Of a stretch of DNA of 64,000 nucleotides, positions 38,553 to 49,540 are shown in pieces. The DNA lies in contig OX442314.1 of NCBI GenBank assembly GCA_949358305.1, positions 58,103,369-58,167,368 of the forward strand. Direction: 5' to 3'. Origin of the DNA: Strigamia acuminata. Lineage: Eukaryota; Arthropoda; Chilopoda; Geophilomorpha; Linotaeniidae. Numbering within the stretch: position 1 is the stretch's first letter; each line of letters starts with the position of its first letter. The position numbers were made by a program, and so were the translations under genes. Below the pieces are notes generated by a model. That model saw nothing but the letters and a program-made list of their open reading frames with translations. It ran no database searches and was not told where the DNA came from.

Positions 38553-38709
38553 CTGGATTGACGGAGGTGATCACCTACAGTTTGCCAGACGAGAAAAAGA
38601 AAAAGCGGAGATTCTGTTTTCTGGAATACGCGTCGCTCAAAGCCGCCTCTTGTGACATAATCATAGACTGGGCCGATGCGCAATAGGAGCCTAACGAAGA
38701 GACTATGGC
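38553..38709 (+). pseudogene. Syncrip / hnRNP-R-Q RRM exon fragment
   Basis: Reads GLTEVITYSLPDEKKKKRRF, then CFLEYASLKAAS, then CDIIIDWADAQ, TAG (38,684), then EPNEETMA. This matches the end of the second RRM of Syncrip/hnRNP-R (EVI.Y..PD.KKK.RGFCFLEY...K.A; then the DWADP.E block). About 15 residues between KAAS and CDII are deleted in frame, and there is a stop codon. TTGTTTTGTTAG precedes it and GTAAGA follows at 38,710, like real splice sites, so it looks like a duplicated exon rather than a processed copy. A DYDYACYGYGDYG-type sequence at about 40,066-40,105 may derive from the Tyr/Gly-rich tail of the same gene. Confidence 0.7.
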
Positions 38710-38743
38710 AGTAAGAAACGTAATTATATTTATTACGCCGTGG

Positions 38744-39600
38744 CTATTCTTACGCACGTACGTAAGAATAGCGTATTGGCTATTTTTACGTACGTACGGA
38801 ATACGGACATACGTTTGGGCTTTCACGCAGGAAAGCCCAGGATTGGCCCCTGAAAAAGTGTATATTTTTACGTACGTACGTAAGAATAACCAATGGGCTA
38901 TTCTCACGTACGTACGGAACAAAATTCCTCACTTATGTACGGAACAGAACGTAAACAAAATAAACCACACAGATAAATAAAACAAGCTAAATTTTAATGG
39001 AATTTTGAACCAGAACATAACAAAACGCACAGTACAGTACCGTACCAAAACAAAATCAAACAAATTTTTTATTTTTAATGCTTTTTATATTTGCTTCATT
39101 TCTAATTAAGCATGTGGAGCATTCAATCATGAATTTATGCTTATTCAGAAACGAAGTAAATGTAAAAGGGATTAAAAATAAAAATTTTGTTTGCAAAAGG
39201 CGTTTATTTTACTCACTTGTCAGATTTGGTGACGCTGATCTGAGTTTGGAGTTGTTTCTTTTTCTGTTTTTGTTTGATTTTGTTTAGGTACGGTACTGTA
39301 CGTTTTGTTATAATCTGGTTCATAATTTCATTAAAATTTAGCTTATTTTATTTATCTGTGCGGTTTGTTTTGTTTAAATTTTGTTCCGTACGTTGCGGTA
39401 GGTGAGAATTTTTCTTTTGTGCGTACGTGAGAATAACGTGCCCCTACAGGGGCGGTTATTCTCACGTACGTACGTGAAAATAGCGTACGGCTATTCTTAC
39501 GTACGTACGTAAGAATAGCGGCCCGTCGGGCAAACGTTATTCTTACGTACGTACGTAAGAATAGCCAATACGCTATTCTTACGTACGTACGTAAGAATAT
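38744..39600. mobile_element. Fold-back element with ~330-bp inverted repeats made of nested palindromes
   Basis: Left arm 38,744-39,070, right arm 39,255-39,600, loop about 185 bp. The inner arms (e.g. ACAGATAAATAAAACAAGC versus its complement) are clearly complementary over about 140 bp. The outer arms are arrays of perfect palindromes: ATTCTTACGTAC plus its reverse complement, three times at 39,493-39,516, 39,539-39,562 and 39,575-39,598, with degraded partners on the left. No transposase. The loop holds only AT-rich DNA. Confidence 0.85.
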
Positions 39601-40675
39601 CCTCGGCCTATTTATTAAGCAAATAGTTAAAAATAAAATCTTGGTAACCACGTTTGAGGCAACCCGTTTCCTAAATGGGCACCAAGCACAGCCCAGCTCC
39701 AAAACAGTCGTCCGAGAGATTGTTCAGGCGTTTAGTTCTGTGGACAGCAACGACAGCTTGAAATGTCGTCACTTCTTTGTTTGCGAAAACCATAAAGTGG
39801 CGATGTCGAGCGTGGTCGACACGAACATTCGAGAGATTGAATGTTAAAATGGAAGTGGTTGCCTAATATTTTTGATCGTAGGTGGTTATTCAGATTGATT
39901 GGTGGCTATGGATTTTGACTACCGTTAAAGTGACTTAATGCGTGCGATTAATGAATTATTATTGTTATTTATTTTATAATAGGTGAAAGTTTTATATGCA
40001 CGCAATTTAACTTCGGAAGTAACGGAAAAGGATCGTTTTCAACTAACTGATGGCTAAATTTTTTGCGATCGATTATGACTACGCCTGCTACGGCTATGGC
40101 GACTATGGGTGGTTGACGCGATGCATTGAAGCGGGTCTGCATGCGCTTCTTAGCTCTTCGTATCGTGCCTACGTTTAATGCCGATGCGAAGGTTATTTCG
40201 CACGGAATGGGTACCTCAATTTAAAAATTTATATACATGCATAATGTCATTGAAATTCATTTTAATTTTTATATTTTTTAGTGGTACCTGCACGTAAACA
40301 TTTTTATGTGATATTGCCGAGTTAAGTTACGCAAACTGACATCGAACACGAACATGATATGAAATGGACAAACCAGCAGTTTGGTTAAAAACAATTAAAA
40401 GTGATTCCTTAATTTAACGAGTATTTACGGTATTTTCGGGTGGAAAAAATGCCTTTTTGGGCAATAACCGTAAACTTATATTTTCTCGCGTATTGTGGAC
40501 AAAAGCCATTTTCATGATAAAAAATTCATTTCCACTTTCATATGAGAAAAATGCATTTTGTTTAACCATGTGAAAAAGGAACACTAACCTCTAAAAATCG
40601 ATATCTGGTAACAGTCCAATTCAATTTAAAGAAAATTTATTTGATTGATTTGTGCTCGTGGCTTTTCTTCGGGGG
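39601..40675. other. AT-rich interval with direct-repeat copy 2
   Basis: The second copy of the 38,337 repeat is at 40,170-40,335. Tyr/Gly-codon-rich bases lie at about 40,066-40,105. No other gene seen. Confidence 0.4.
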
Positions 40676-40920
40676 TGTAAAATCCAACTCTCTACCTCCC
40701 CGTGGTCACCCCTGGATAAACTGATGCCTTGCACGTCTCAGTGGAACCAGAAGAGAGCTCTGGTCATTTTAAAATAAGAAATTGACATTTTTGTATTGTA
40801 AGCCTGCATTCTCACATGAGTGTGGCATTTACATGACTTGGTATTGTATGTAAGACCCCCTTCTTTACTATCCTGAATGTGGCATTTGCACAGCTAATTG
40901 TAGCAACATGTTACTTTTTG
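40676..40920 (+). repeat. Dispersed repeat, copy 2
   Basis: Colinear with 6,726-6,960: ATCCAACTCTCTACCTCC, AGAGAGCTCTGGTC, TAAGCCTGCATTCT, GTAAGACC. A shorter third copy, GACCGCATTCCCAAATGAA and neighbours, is at 48,715-48,790. Confidence 0.55.
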
Positions 40921-41237
40921 TATCGCATTTACATTGCGTTTACATCTTAATTTTTTTTTGCAATTAATATTTAATAACTGAGACCTTAGAAATGATAAAT
41001 GATAATTGTATTCTATGTCTGGTTTCTTAAGAAGCTAAGCTAAGTTGGAACAGACAATGACCGGCATGGAAGATGTGATGATCTTTGCGTCTGACTTTTA
41101 AATCAGACCGAATCGATGGGCCTTCTAACAGCCGCAGCATTGTCGTAATGTGTCCAGGTATATAAACAGCATTATAGTTGTCCAAATCTTTGAAAGCAAA
41201 GTAGCCCTCAGCCATTGATGGTATGCACTGTGATTAT

Positions 41238-41292
41238 GTGACTGCAAACGCTTTCTTATGCTTATGTGACTGCAAACGCTTTCTTATGCTTA
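41238..41292 (+). repeat. 28-bp tandem duplication
   Basis: TGTGACTGCAAACGCTTTCT plus TATGCTTA occurs twice in a row. Confidence 0.85.
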
Positions 41293-41484
41293 TTGCAAAT
41301 GCCAGATATATTCCGAAATAAAAAGCTAGATGGTTTATGTTACCTTAGTAATATGTCTGACCACTAAAAAAAACACAAATGAACTCCGAAGCAAAAATCA
41401 ATCCGTTTATTATTGGAAAAAAAGCCCTCCTCTTTGGGCAGCGGTTTAACTTGTACAGCTGTACAGCTAAGTTTAATATTTACT

Positions 41485-42020
41485 GGTGTAAATTGCTGCT
41501 ACTCTGTTTGGCGTGGATGCAAATAGGTGATTAACAAAATTGGGTTTTGCATTCAACTCCTTCCATGCTTCTTGGAGTTGGGAGTCATAATTGGTCTTGA
41601 TTCAGGGCTTTTGGCTGCAAAAGAGAAAACAAAAACAAGAACACGAATGAATTTTGTCACCAGGAGTAGAATTAGTTTTTTAACTTCAGTCCACATTTTT
41701 GATGGGATTAATATCTGCACCTTTAGGAGGCCAACCTAACTGTTTGCAATTCAGTAAGGGTAAGTAATGTGTGGATTGGGGAGTTGTTCTGCTGAAACAG
41801 CCAGGTATCCCCTGAATAAACCTAACAAAAATATTACCATATTATTAATGCACTTTATAAAGAAATTGGGGCAAGAAGAAAATAATTTTTAACTTAAATT
41901 TACTTCACACCTGTAATGCATAGGGCACCATAACATTCTCAAGAATGTCGGCATATTTTATTGCATTTAAATGCCCATCAATTCTATGAATTGACCCAAA
42001 ACTGGCAGTAGAAATGCATG
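41485..42020 (-). pseudogene. Tc1/mariner transposase relic with an 89-bp intron
   Basis: From 42,020 downwards: IDGHLNAIKYADILENVMVP, a GT-AG intron (41,910-41,822), then WLFQQNNSPIHT, then LGWPPKGADINPIKNV and a slip before W. These are the family blocks ..Y..IL...L.P, FQQDNAPIHT and WP..SPDLNPIEN.W. Both catalytic positions visible are changed: Asp to Asn in FQQN and Glu to Lys in NPIK. The DNA-binding N-terminus is absent. It cannot be an active transposase. Confidence 0.75.
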
Positions 42021-42059
42021 CTCATTTTTTACTAAATTTGTATTGAAAATAATTAATAA

Positions 42060-42690
42060 TTAAAATAAACTATAATTCTTTTCTAAATGAATTAAAGAAT
42101 TAAAGAAATAACACCAGACTTTTAAAAGTTTGGAAAAACCATTCCCATTTCCCATGAAATGGCATCCCTTTAAAATCCTAAAAGAGAAATAAAAATAAAA
42201 AGAATAAAAATAAGAATAAATAAAAATATAAAAAAAATATAAAATAAAAAAAATAGATAAATAAATAAAACTGAAACAAAAGGATGTCACAACCTCTTTG
42301 AGGATGTTCTGAATTATTTGGAACAAAAACAAGGATTGCTTTCATACATTACAACTGTCGAGTTGGATTGCATTTTTAATAATTTGAGTGAAAAATAGTA
42401 ATAGAGGTATTTTTCGACCACGTTTACCTCTAAATTCAGTTAGAGTTAAACGGTTTATCAAAGGTTTTTTAAATTCAGAGAGGCATTGCTCCACATCCTC
42501 CTTCGCTTGTCATCTCTCTTGTTAAATGAATCAACTTTTAAGCATTCAAGCTCTCCACTCCGTGGACAAAGTTTGCTCCACTCACATTTTTTGTGTGAAT
42601 TCTTTAATTCTTTAATCTTTGAACATGATTTTAGCAGTATTTGTTAATTTTTTTAATGTCTTCAACTAAAGGTAATCTTTCAACTTTATT
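42060..42690. other. Low-complexity AT-rich stretch
   Basis: AATAAA-type simple repeats at 42,180-42,270. No gene seen. Confidence 0.5.
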
Positions 42691-42845
42691 CCATTTTGCT
42701 TGTTTTAATGTTGTCAGTGCATGCGAGGATATTTGCTGAGTTTACTCCATTTCAACTAAATGGAAAAAAAAGCCTTTTGTCTTTCTATTCTGTCGTTTGC
42801 AACAATTGCCTCTGCTTCGACAATACAGGCACATTTTTTCAAGGT

Positions 42846-42935
42846 GTAACTAGCTGCCCCTGTGCACTGATCACTCGCCTGCAACGCAAGACACTTGATG
42901 CAGATCTCACACCTTTCGTGCACCTGTAACGTGCA
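42846..42935 (+). repeat. Fragment of an element-B-type LTR start
   Basis: TGTAACTAGCTGCCCCTGTG, then CGCCTGCAACGCAAG and CGTGCACCTG, matches the first ~90 bp of the B LTRs. Confidence 0.5.
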
Positions 42936-43458
42936 CGTTGACAATCTTGGTTTTGACCTTTTCATTTACCGTCAAATGTATGGCTTGGTCTGCGAAGATA
43001 GAACGGGTAGTCGCTGGGGGTTCCGAAAAACTCGAGTTAGTCTGTACTGTTGGGGATTAACTGCTATTTGGTGAGTAAAACTAGTTTAAAGCATAGTTTT
43101 ATGCTGCAGCAAAACTTAGCCAGCATGGCTGCCACGATTTATTAAACAAGAGTGACATTTCGATCATACACAGAACAAATCATGATGAAACATTTATGGA
43201 ATCACATTTGGTTCCAAGCTGGAACTGATATAAACAACAGAACAGATCCTGGGAATACAATCGTGCAAGTTAAGAACACTTTTCAAATACAATGTGAAAT
43301 ACACACTTAGTATTTCCAACAACACAAATGTACCTTGCAAAGATAATTGACAACAAAAGGACACGTCTCGCACATTAACGTTAAAGAACTCTTTAACAAA
43401 GGTAAATAAAACAATAGCACTGAATCCCAACGTCATCATATCAAACAACAATCGCAAT

Positions 43459-43618
43459 CAGGCCCACCTTTACCATTGGGCTAACTGGGCGGCAGCCCAG
43501 GGGCGCCGGGCACAGGGGCTCGATGGGCACAGAAAAGCGCCGGGCACAGAAAAGTGCTGGGCAAGAGGCGCCTGAGTTTTATCAGCCCAGGGCACTGAAA
43601 AGTGTAAAGACGGCCCAG
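43459..43618. mobile_element. hAT-type MITE, 160 bp
   Basis: Flanked by a perfect 8-bp target duplication ATCGCAAT (43,451-43,458 and 43,619-43,626), the hAT hallmark. The ends CAGGCCCACCTTTAC and the complement of the right end, CTGGGCCGTCTTTAC, match at 11 of 15 positions. The interior is GC-rich (GGCAGCCCAGGGGCGCCGGG). No ORF, so it depended on an outside transposase. Confidence 0.8.
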
Positions 43619-43680
43619 ATCGCAATAAATCTGAAACTCGCGATAAATTAGTCACTAAAGATAATGTACACAGTCAGTCT

Positions 43681-44542
43681 CTAAAATCCGCCGACGTGAT
43701 TGCTCAACAACTCCCTGGCCGGCCTGACGTTTTCAACGTTGTGTATCTTCTGCCAATGTTTACATATGTCGCTTTTAGGGCCCGTCGGGGCTTGATTTGA
43801 GTCGGGACACAACCAACACATCCCTTTTCTTTTATCGACGAGAAAGACGATTGAATGAACGAATAAGCGAAGCATCGTCGTTGTTACCCTTCTGTGGTCA
43901 TAGGACGACCAAAGGGACTGTTGCGACGCACCGTCGGTCACGCGTTGCGATGTACTGGCGGTCGTATGCGTGAGTTTTTCCTCGATTGTGTTTAACCTTT
44001 GGTTAAAGGTGCGGAATTCTTCTGCAAGATCCGATACGATTTGTGCGTATTTGGCCCCATGTGCCTCGCCTCGCTGGTACAGGAAATCTACGCGTTTTTT
44101 TAAAATCGTTATATCTCTCGTTCTCTGCGCCAGATATGCCTGGAATTTCCGCCGACATTGAAGGAGCAGTACAAATAGGCTCAGATTGACTGTAGACTGG
44201 AGCTTCCTGCAATACACCCGAAGTGGAAGGGGCCGTAGGAATGAACGGCGCTTGACTGTTACTTGTAACGGTTGCTGATGGCTTAGGCGGGTCTATTTGA
44301 CGTTTATGAATCCGCCATGAGGAGTATCTGTTGGATTCATTTCTTCCGGGTTGAGATTGTATTTGGTCCGAGTTGGAAACGAAAGCCAAAAGGAGACTTT
44401 CAGGAGAATAGGCGGGCTTGTGAGGCTGGCGGCTCGAAAGAGCTCTTACCCATCCAAAGCGCAAAGTGAATCTGCCCGAATAAAGGTGAAAACAAGTAAA
44501 AGGTAAACCCGGACCCAGATGGACCGGTCCGAGTTCAACCAA
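43681..44542 (-). pseudogene. Unrecognised coiled-coil/zinc-type protein, frameshifted
   Basis: Two overlapping minus-strand frames. 44,542 to about 44,150 gives a Pro/Ser/Thr-rich N-part (PPKPSATVTSNSQAPFIPTA). About 44,160-43,681 in the other frame gives a helical coiled-coil region (RTRDITILKKRVDFLYQRG; FNQRLNTIEEKLTH) and a C-terminal CWLCPD...CKHWQKIH that could bind zinc. One frame slip around 44,150 would explain the pair. No family recognised; it could be the gag-like ORF of a retroelement. Confidence 0.4.
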
Positions 44543-45594
44543 TCACAGGCAAACAGTAAGCCAATCCAACGCGTTGTGCATCACTCAACCACGCGTCATC
44601 AGGGCTTATAAATATGCAAACGAGAACAAGGTGAGAAAATAAACATAACGTAAAAACAGGAGAAAGTAAGTGTAATCAAGAAAAGAAAGAGAAAACTTGT
44701 CGAAAACAAAAACAAAATCAACACGAGGTAGGATTCGGGATTTATTAACAAATGCGTAACACAAACAATGGAAACAACAGGGATTTTACGCGTAGACTTA
44801 ACGCGTAAAAACCTGGACCGTGACAAGTTGAAGGGCAGAATTTGGGGAGGAACTGTAATGAAACACAAAATTTATTTACCGTTAATGAAGAGGGTTGTTG
44901 AATGTTGATCAGCTCCAGCAGAGTTTGAGGCTATGCATGTATAATTGCCATTGTGATGAGGGCTAAGTGTACTGATCATTAATATGCTGGAGAATTCATC
45001 TAAATCGTGAATTTTACCTAATGCCTTGTTTTTGTGATAGGGGCTGGCCATCTCTCAACCAAGCAATTTTAATGGGGCTGTCTCTTTCTCGTACAACACA
45101 CTAAATTCGAGCACGGGCTTTTCCAATTAATTCATCTTGAATTGAAAAAGGACGTATTTTTGATGGAACTGGAATGAAATGCTAGTAGAGTATTAGGTAC
45201 TGGAATCTTCAAAGTTATATTCTATTGGCAATGGCGTATTCATATGAATTATGTTTTTATATTTGGTGCATCTAAATCAAACATAAAAAGAAAATAAAAT
45301 AAATTACTAACTGAATGCTAACTGAATGGAAAAGTCGATTAAGAAGTGGCCACGTTCAAAACATTTCCGAGGCATTATTTTGTTTCTGCTTATCCGTTAC
45401 AGGTGATAAGGGAGATTCTCGCCATTAATCACTTGCTCGTAACTTTCTATGTAGATAGTTAGGTGGGACAAATGCGTTCAGCATATGAAGACTGGCGATA
45501 GCTTGTTCACGAATAGCTGTAGCCATGGTAGTTGTCAGTTAGAATGAAACTAACATTTAAGAAAAAGATTAAATGCAAATTATTACTATCACTC

Positions 45595-46115
45595 CCTAGT
45601 GCTCCGACAATTGGTGCAATTAAAATAACATAATTTTTAAAAATAAATATTAATTCTTAAAACCGTTCAAATTTTTTACCCATTGTCCTTTTCAAATTGG
45701 TCCCAAACAGCGCGCCAGATTCACATGGCATCCAGTGAAAGAAAACTATAAAAAAAAAATATCAAAAAATTTAAAAAAAATAAAATTAAAAAAAAAATCA
45801 TCTTAAAATAATTAAATTACATGTTACTGAAGCCATAGCAACAATTGGCACACGTTTTACATAAAAATCTGGAGGAAAGTTCAAACTATAAGAAATTCAT
45901 ATAAATTCATATAAAAAATAAATATAGTTAAAATATAAATATACCAATAATCGCAAGTAGGCTGCCATCCCGATTAAGATTACATACACTGGGATCACAA
46001 TAATTGCTCCGTAAAACGTGTGTGCAATTATTTAATAACATCATTGCGAGTTTGATCGCAAAATAAGAATATAATGATAACCAATAAGAAGGTGACTAGA
46101 AAATCGCTGCCAAAA
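45595..46115 (+). repeat. Diverged repeat family, copy 1 (others at 49,230 and 50,455)
   Basis: GACAATTGGTGCAATTAAAA and GGCATCC[AG]GTGAAAGAAAA occur in order at 45,605, 49,240 and 50,467. The segment CATTGCGAGTTTGATCGC and its neighbours is shared by 46,045 and 49,470. The three copies are in the same orientation. Confidence 0.7.
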
Positions 46116-46141
46116 CAATAGGTGCGTTCAATCTGCTTGTA

Positions 46142-46172
46142 GAAAGTCACTTAACTGCCTTAAGTGACTTTC
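46142..46172. repeat. Perfect 13-bp hairpin
   Basis: GAAAGTCACTTAA, CTGCC loop, then TTAAGTGACTTTC. Single AAGTCAC(T)TA words recur at about 46,223, 46,271 and 46,378, so the region is enriched for this motif. Confidence 0.8.
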
Positions 46173-46290
46173 AGGGGACGGAAGTGACGATAATTATGTC
46201 ACATTTTGAACAAGTAAAGTCACGTAAGTGATTTTTATGAAAGAAACTGGAAAGTTCCTTTTCCACCTTTTAAAGTCACTTACATGTGCG

Positions 46291-46340
46291 TGCGCATGCG
46301 CATTGCACATTTAACAAAGCTACAGTGGCAGCCATTTTGT
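46291..46340. promoter_or_regulatory. NRF-1-like site with a YY1-like neighbour
   Basis: TGCGCATGCGCA at 46,291-46,302 is a perfect NRF-1 (Ewg) palindrome, and GCAGCCATTTTG about 30 bases on resembles a YY1 site. Together they could mark a TATA-less promoter, but no gene is seen next to them. Confidence 0.3.
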
Positions 46341-49229
46341 TCTCGATCTAATTATCATATAAAAAATGTCACTTTAAGATCACTTACGTCAACTGTATCC
46401 GAAGGCGTCGGCGCTACAGTTGCGTTTACAAAGGGAGCCGGCACACTGCAATCACATATAAAACAGATCTAAAACTATAGAAAGGGTTAGTTCTCCTTAT
46501 TGCACCATACGGCACGCATCTTCCATCAACATCCTCGCAATAGGTTGTCATCTGACTAACACCTGCTGCGATCCGGGTTAATATCAGACTTATTACTAAT
46601 TAATAAGCCTGAAACCGCAGGTGAATGCTATAAAAGACTTACAATCGGCGGCCTTAAATTATCTAGGGGTTAAGTTTAAGGAAAGAAATAAAAAGACAGT
46701 TTTTCATATAAAAATCACAATAAATTATATTTATTCGGTTTATTAATTACAATGACTAGTTAAAATTATGAAATAATATGAGAGCGACAAGTCGCGTAAT
46801 AATGAGCGGGAAATAACAATGGAAGGGCTTGCAACGACTGTTGCAAGCTTCAAAGCGTCAGAAATGGCGCTTAAACAACACACAGTTGCTAGGAAAATAT
46901 CCTTGTTCTTTTCCTATCGACACTCACGTACGATGGTCCTTTTGACGATGGTTCACGTGAGTCTACTGCTCGGCGTGCGACGGCTCGGAGGCGGTGGTTG
47001 ACGGCGGGCAGGCTTCCGTTTCTCGTCCGATGGCGGTGGCTGACGTTCGCGCGACAGCGACGGCGATGGTTCACGGAACACGGGAACTTCTTCTTCTCGT
47101 TTGCTGGAATTAGCGACGGCTAATCCAAGCAGGATAGCTGGCTTTGTATGTTTTACAAAGCAAGCTGGTGAAACTTAACGGTTACACGGTCCACTATCAA
47201 TACTTTTTGTCAGGAGCAGAAAAGCAGTGATGTTTGTGGTTTGTGTATTTTGTCAAGAGTCCCGATTTGAGCCAAGGCGCGAGCCCAGCACGCTTCAATA
47301 TTGCGCAGAAAACCTGCGCACTTAGCTCAAATGGGTGCAACTAGTGGTTATTACACCATATTGCACCATAACGGCTAATAACCGTCTTCACCCCGGACAA
47401 CCTGGGGTGATATGTGCCTAGAGAGGATTTCTCCCCTCGGTCACATGATCTGACTTAGCGTGTGCCACAGTCAAATTAATTAGAAGACAATTAATTTTAT
47501 CTTCTAAGTTGGTGAAATATTTTGAGATCACCACACACCTCAGCATGCAGGGTGGTATCGAACATTATTGATCATTGCTGATTTGATAAGTCTGTACAGG
47601 TATGTTGCCTTGTAATTTTATCAGATGTTGCAGTGAAGTTAAAAAAATTTTATCGTATAGTTTGATTCCGTAGACGTTCTTCTATGTTTTTTGTTTTTTT
47701 TGTAATATGGTATTTTCTAAGTACGATACTTTACTTGTACGTGTTCTGTTGAATAAAATTTACTGGCTTTGCAAATTTTTCACATCTTTAAAGGTGGAAT
47801 TTTTTCGGTTTGCAACATGAAATTTAAATTTGAAATTTGGTAATATTACACTTTTGTTTACCACTGATCATGGATGGCATTGCCGTTATTTTTGCAATAA
47901 AAATTAGCTAAAAACATACAAACTATTATCAACATCACACGTGCACTAAAGTTGGGAATAACAGCTGATACTATCGCCGCGCCGATGGTTGAACCAAAAC
48001 ATTGTATGGCAATTGAAAATGAATAGAATACATTAGGAAATGCAGATTATTTTCGTAACTAGTAGGCCCATTGATATAGATGGGTTATTGTGACCTTGAG
48101 AGACGAGGCAGGACAAGCCATACACTGACGTAGTCGACGAGACTTCAGCAATCAGTGATGCTCTGGCAGGATTCATGCTTGCGCCTGTAAAAATAAAATA
48201 CGAAAAAAACAATCAAAAATCAAATTAACTTAAAATAAAATACAAACAACTTGCAGTGACTAAATGAGAGAATTATGATAGACCAAAAGTTTAGCTGCTG
48301 TATCCATACAATGTTGTCGAAATATAAAATAGTACGCCCGCACCAATCACTGTTCAGTTTGTGACGTGAATATAAATTAAATATACAGTAGAGAAATACT
48401 AAGGGGTTGCTAGGAGGCTGCGCTGCAAGGCTCCTAAAACTGTGCTTGTGCCACTCTGGAAAAGGAGTGTCACTGGAAGAGAGACAACAATTAGCCTAGT
48501 GCTAAGACAAGAGTGAACAAATGAATAAATACAAGTAAATAACAATACAAGGAAATAACAATCTAAGCAATAACAATCGTAGCAATGATAGTTGAAATTG
48601 ATAGATAGATATAAGATTAAATATGTGAATAAATGAGGCAAGCAGTTTATCAGTTTTCACCAAAACTTATCGGTGGTTACAAAACGATTGCCCGCGCCAT
48701 CGTTTTTATTTGAATTTGTATTGTCAGACCGCATTCCCAAATGAATGTGGCATTTATTGCAAGACCACATTCTTTTATCACTCGCTGCATTTTCACCATG
48801 GTTACTTCAAAGGCTGACTGCTGGTTACATTCTTTCCAAGTTGCAGTTGGCTTTATCGCTTGTTCTGTTCCTTCGACAAAGCCTCATCCACCAAAATGTA
48901 TTAATGCAACGTTCATCTAGCATTTCCAAGTTTCATAGTTAGTTTTCTGGCGTTCTCAAAATTGGATACAATACGGGTTGAAAAAAAAATCCTACAGTAG
49001 TGTTCTAAAAATCTAAATTTACTAAATTGAAAAAAAAATACTCTTGAAAATTTACAGGACTTCTACAAGTATATAAATGTGAAGGACTGTTGCAAATAAA
49101 ATAAAAAAAAGAGCCCACATATATTATCCAAGTCACCAAGGTGGTCTTCTGCTGTGCTGTTGTGTTGAAATAATTAATAGTAGGTCAGTTGGGAACATAA
49201 GAAACCATTATAAAAACCTAAAAACCCAG

Positions 49230-49540
49230 AAACTGCTCTGACAATTGGTGCAATTAAAATAACCTAATTCCAAAACTGTGAAAATTTATTGACCTTTCCA
49301 AACTGGTCCAAAACACAAACAGCACGCTAGATTCGTATGGCATCCGGTGAAAGAAAACTAAAAGAAATGTCTAAAAATTAAAATTAGAAAAAAAAAACGA
49401 TTTACAATAATTAAATTACATGCAAATGCAGTCATAGCAATTACAAATAGTTAAAACGTTTATTAACATCATTGCGAGTTTGATCGCAAAATAAGAATAT
49501 GTTGATAACCAATGAGAAGGTGACTAGTAAATCGACGCCG
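49230..49540 (+). repeat. Diverged repeat family, copy 2
   Basis: Colinear with 45,595-46,115 but shorter in the middle. Confidence 0.7.

Larger units (their letters stand above)
44545..48700. other. Gene-poor AT-rich region with diverged repeats
   Basis: No supported gene. It contains repeat copies at 45,595-46,115, a perfect hairpin at 46,142-46,172, an NRF-1-like motif at 46,291, and a small CACCCC/GGGGTG hairpin at about 47,390-47,412. Confidence 0.4.

Noticed and set aside
41027-41215. 62-aa minus-strand ORF as a gene
   Set aside because: Protein-like in parts but short, without homology I can name, splice context or a family; left out of the gene list.
47390-47412. Transcription terminator (CACCCC/GGGGTG hairpin)
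   Set aside because: Intrinsic terminators of this kind are bacterial; here it is only a chance-level hairpin without a T-tract or adjoining gene.
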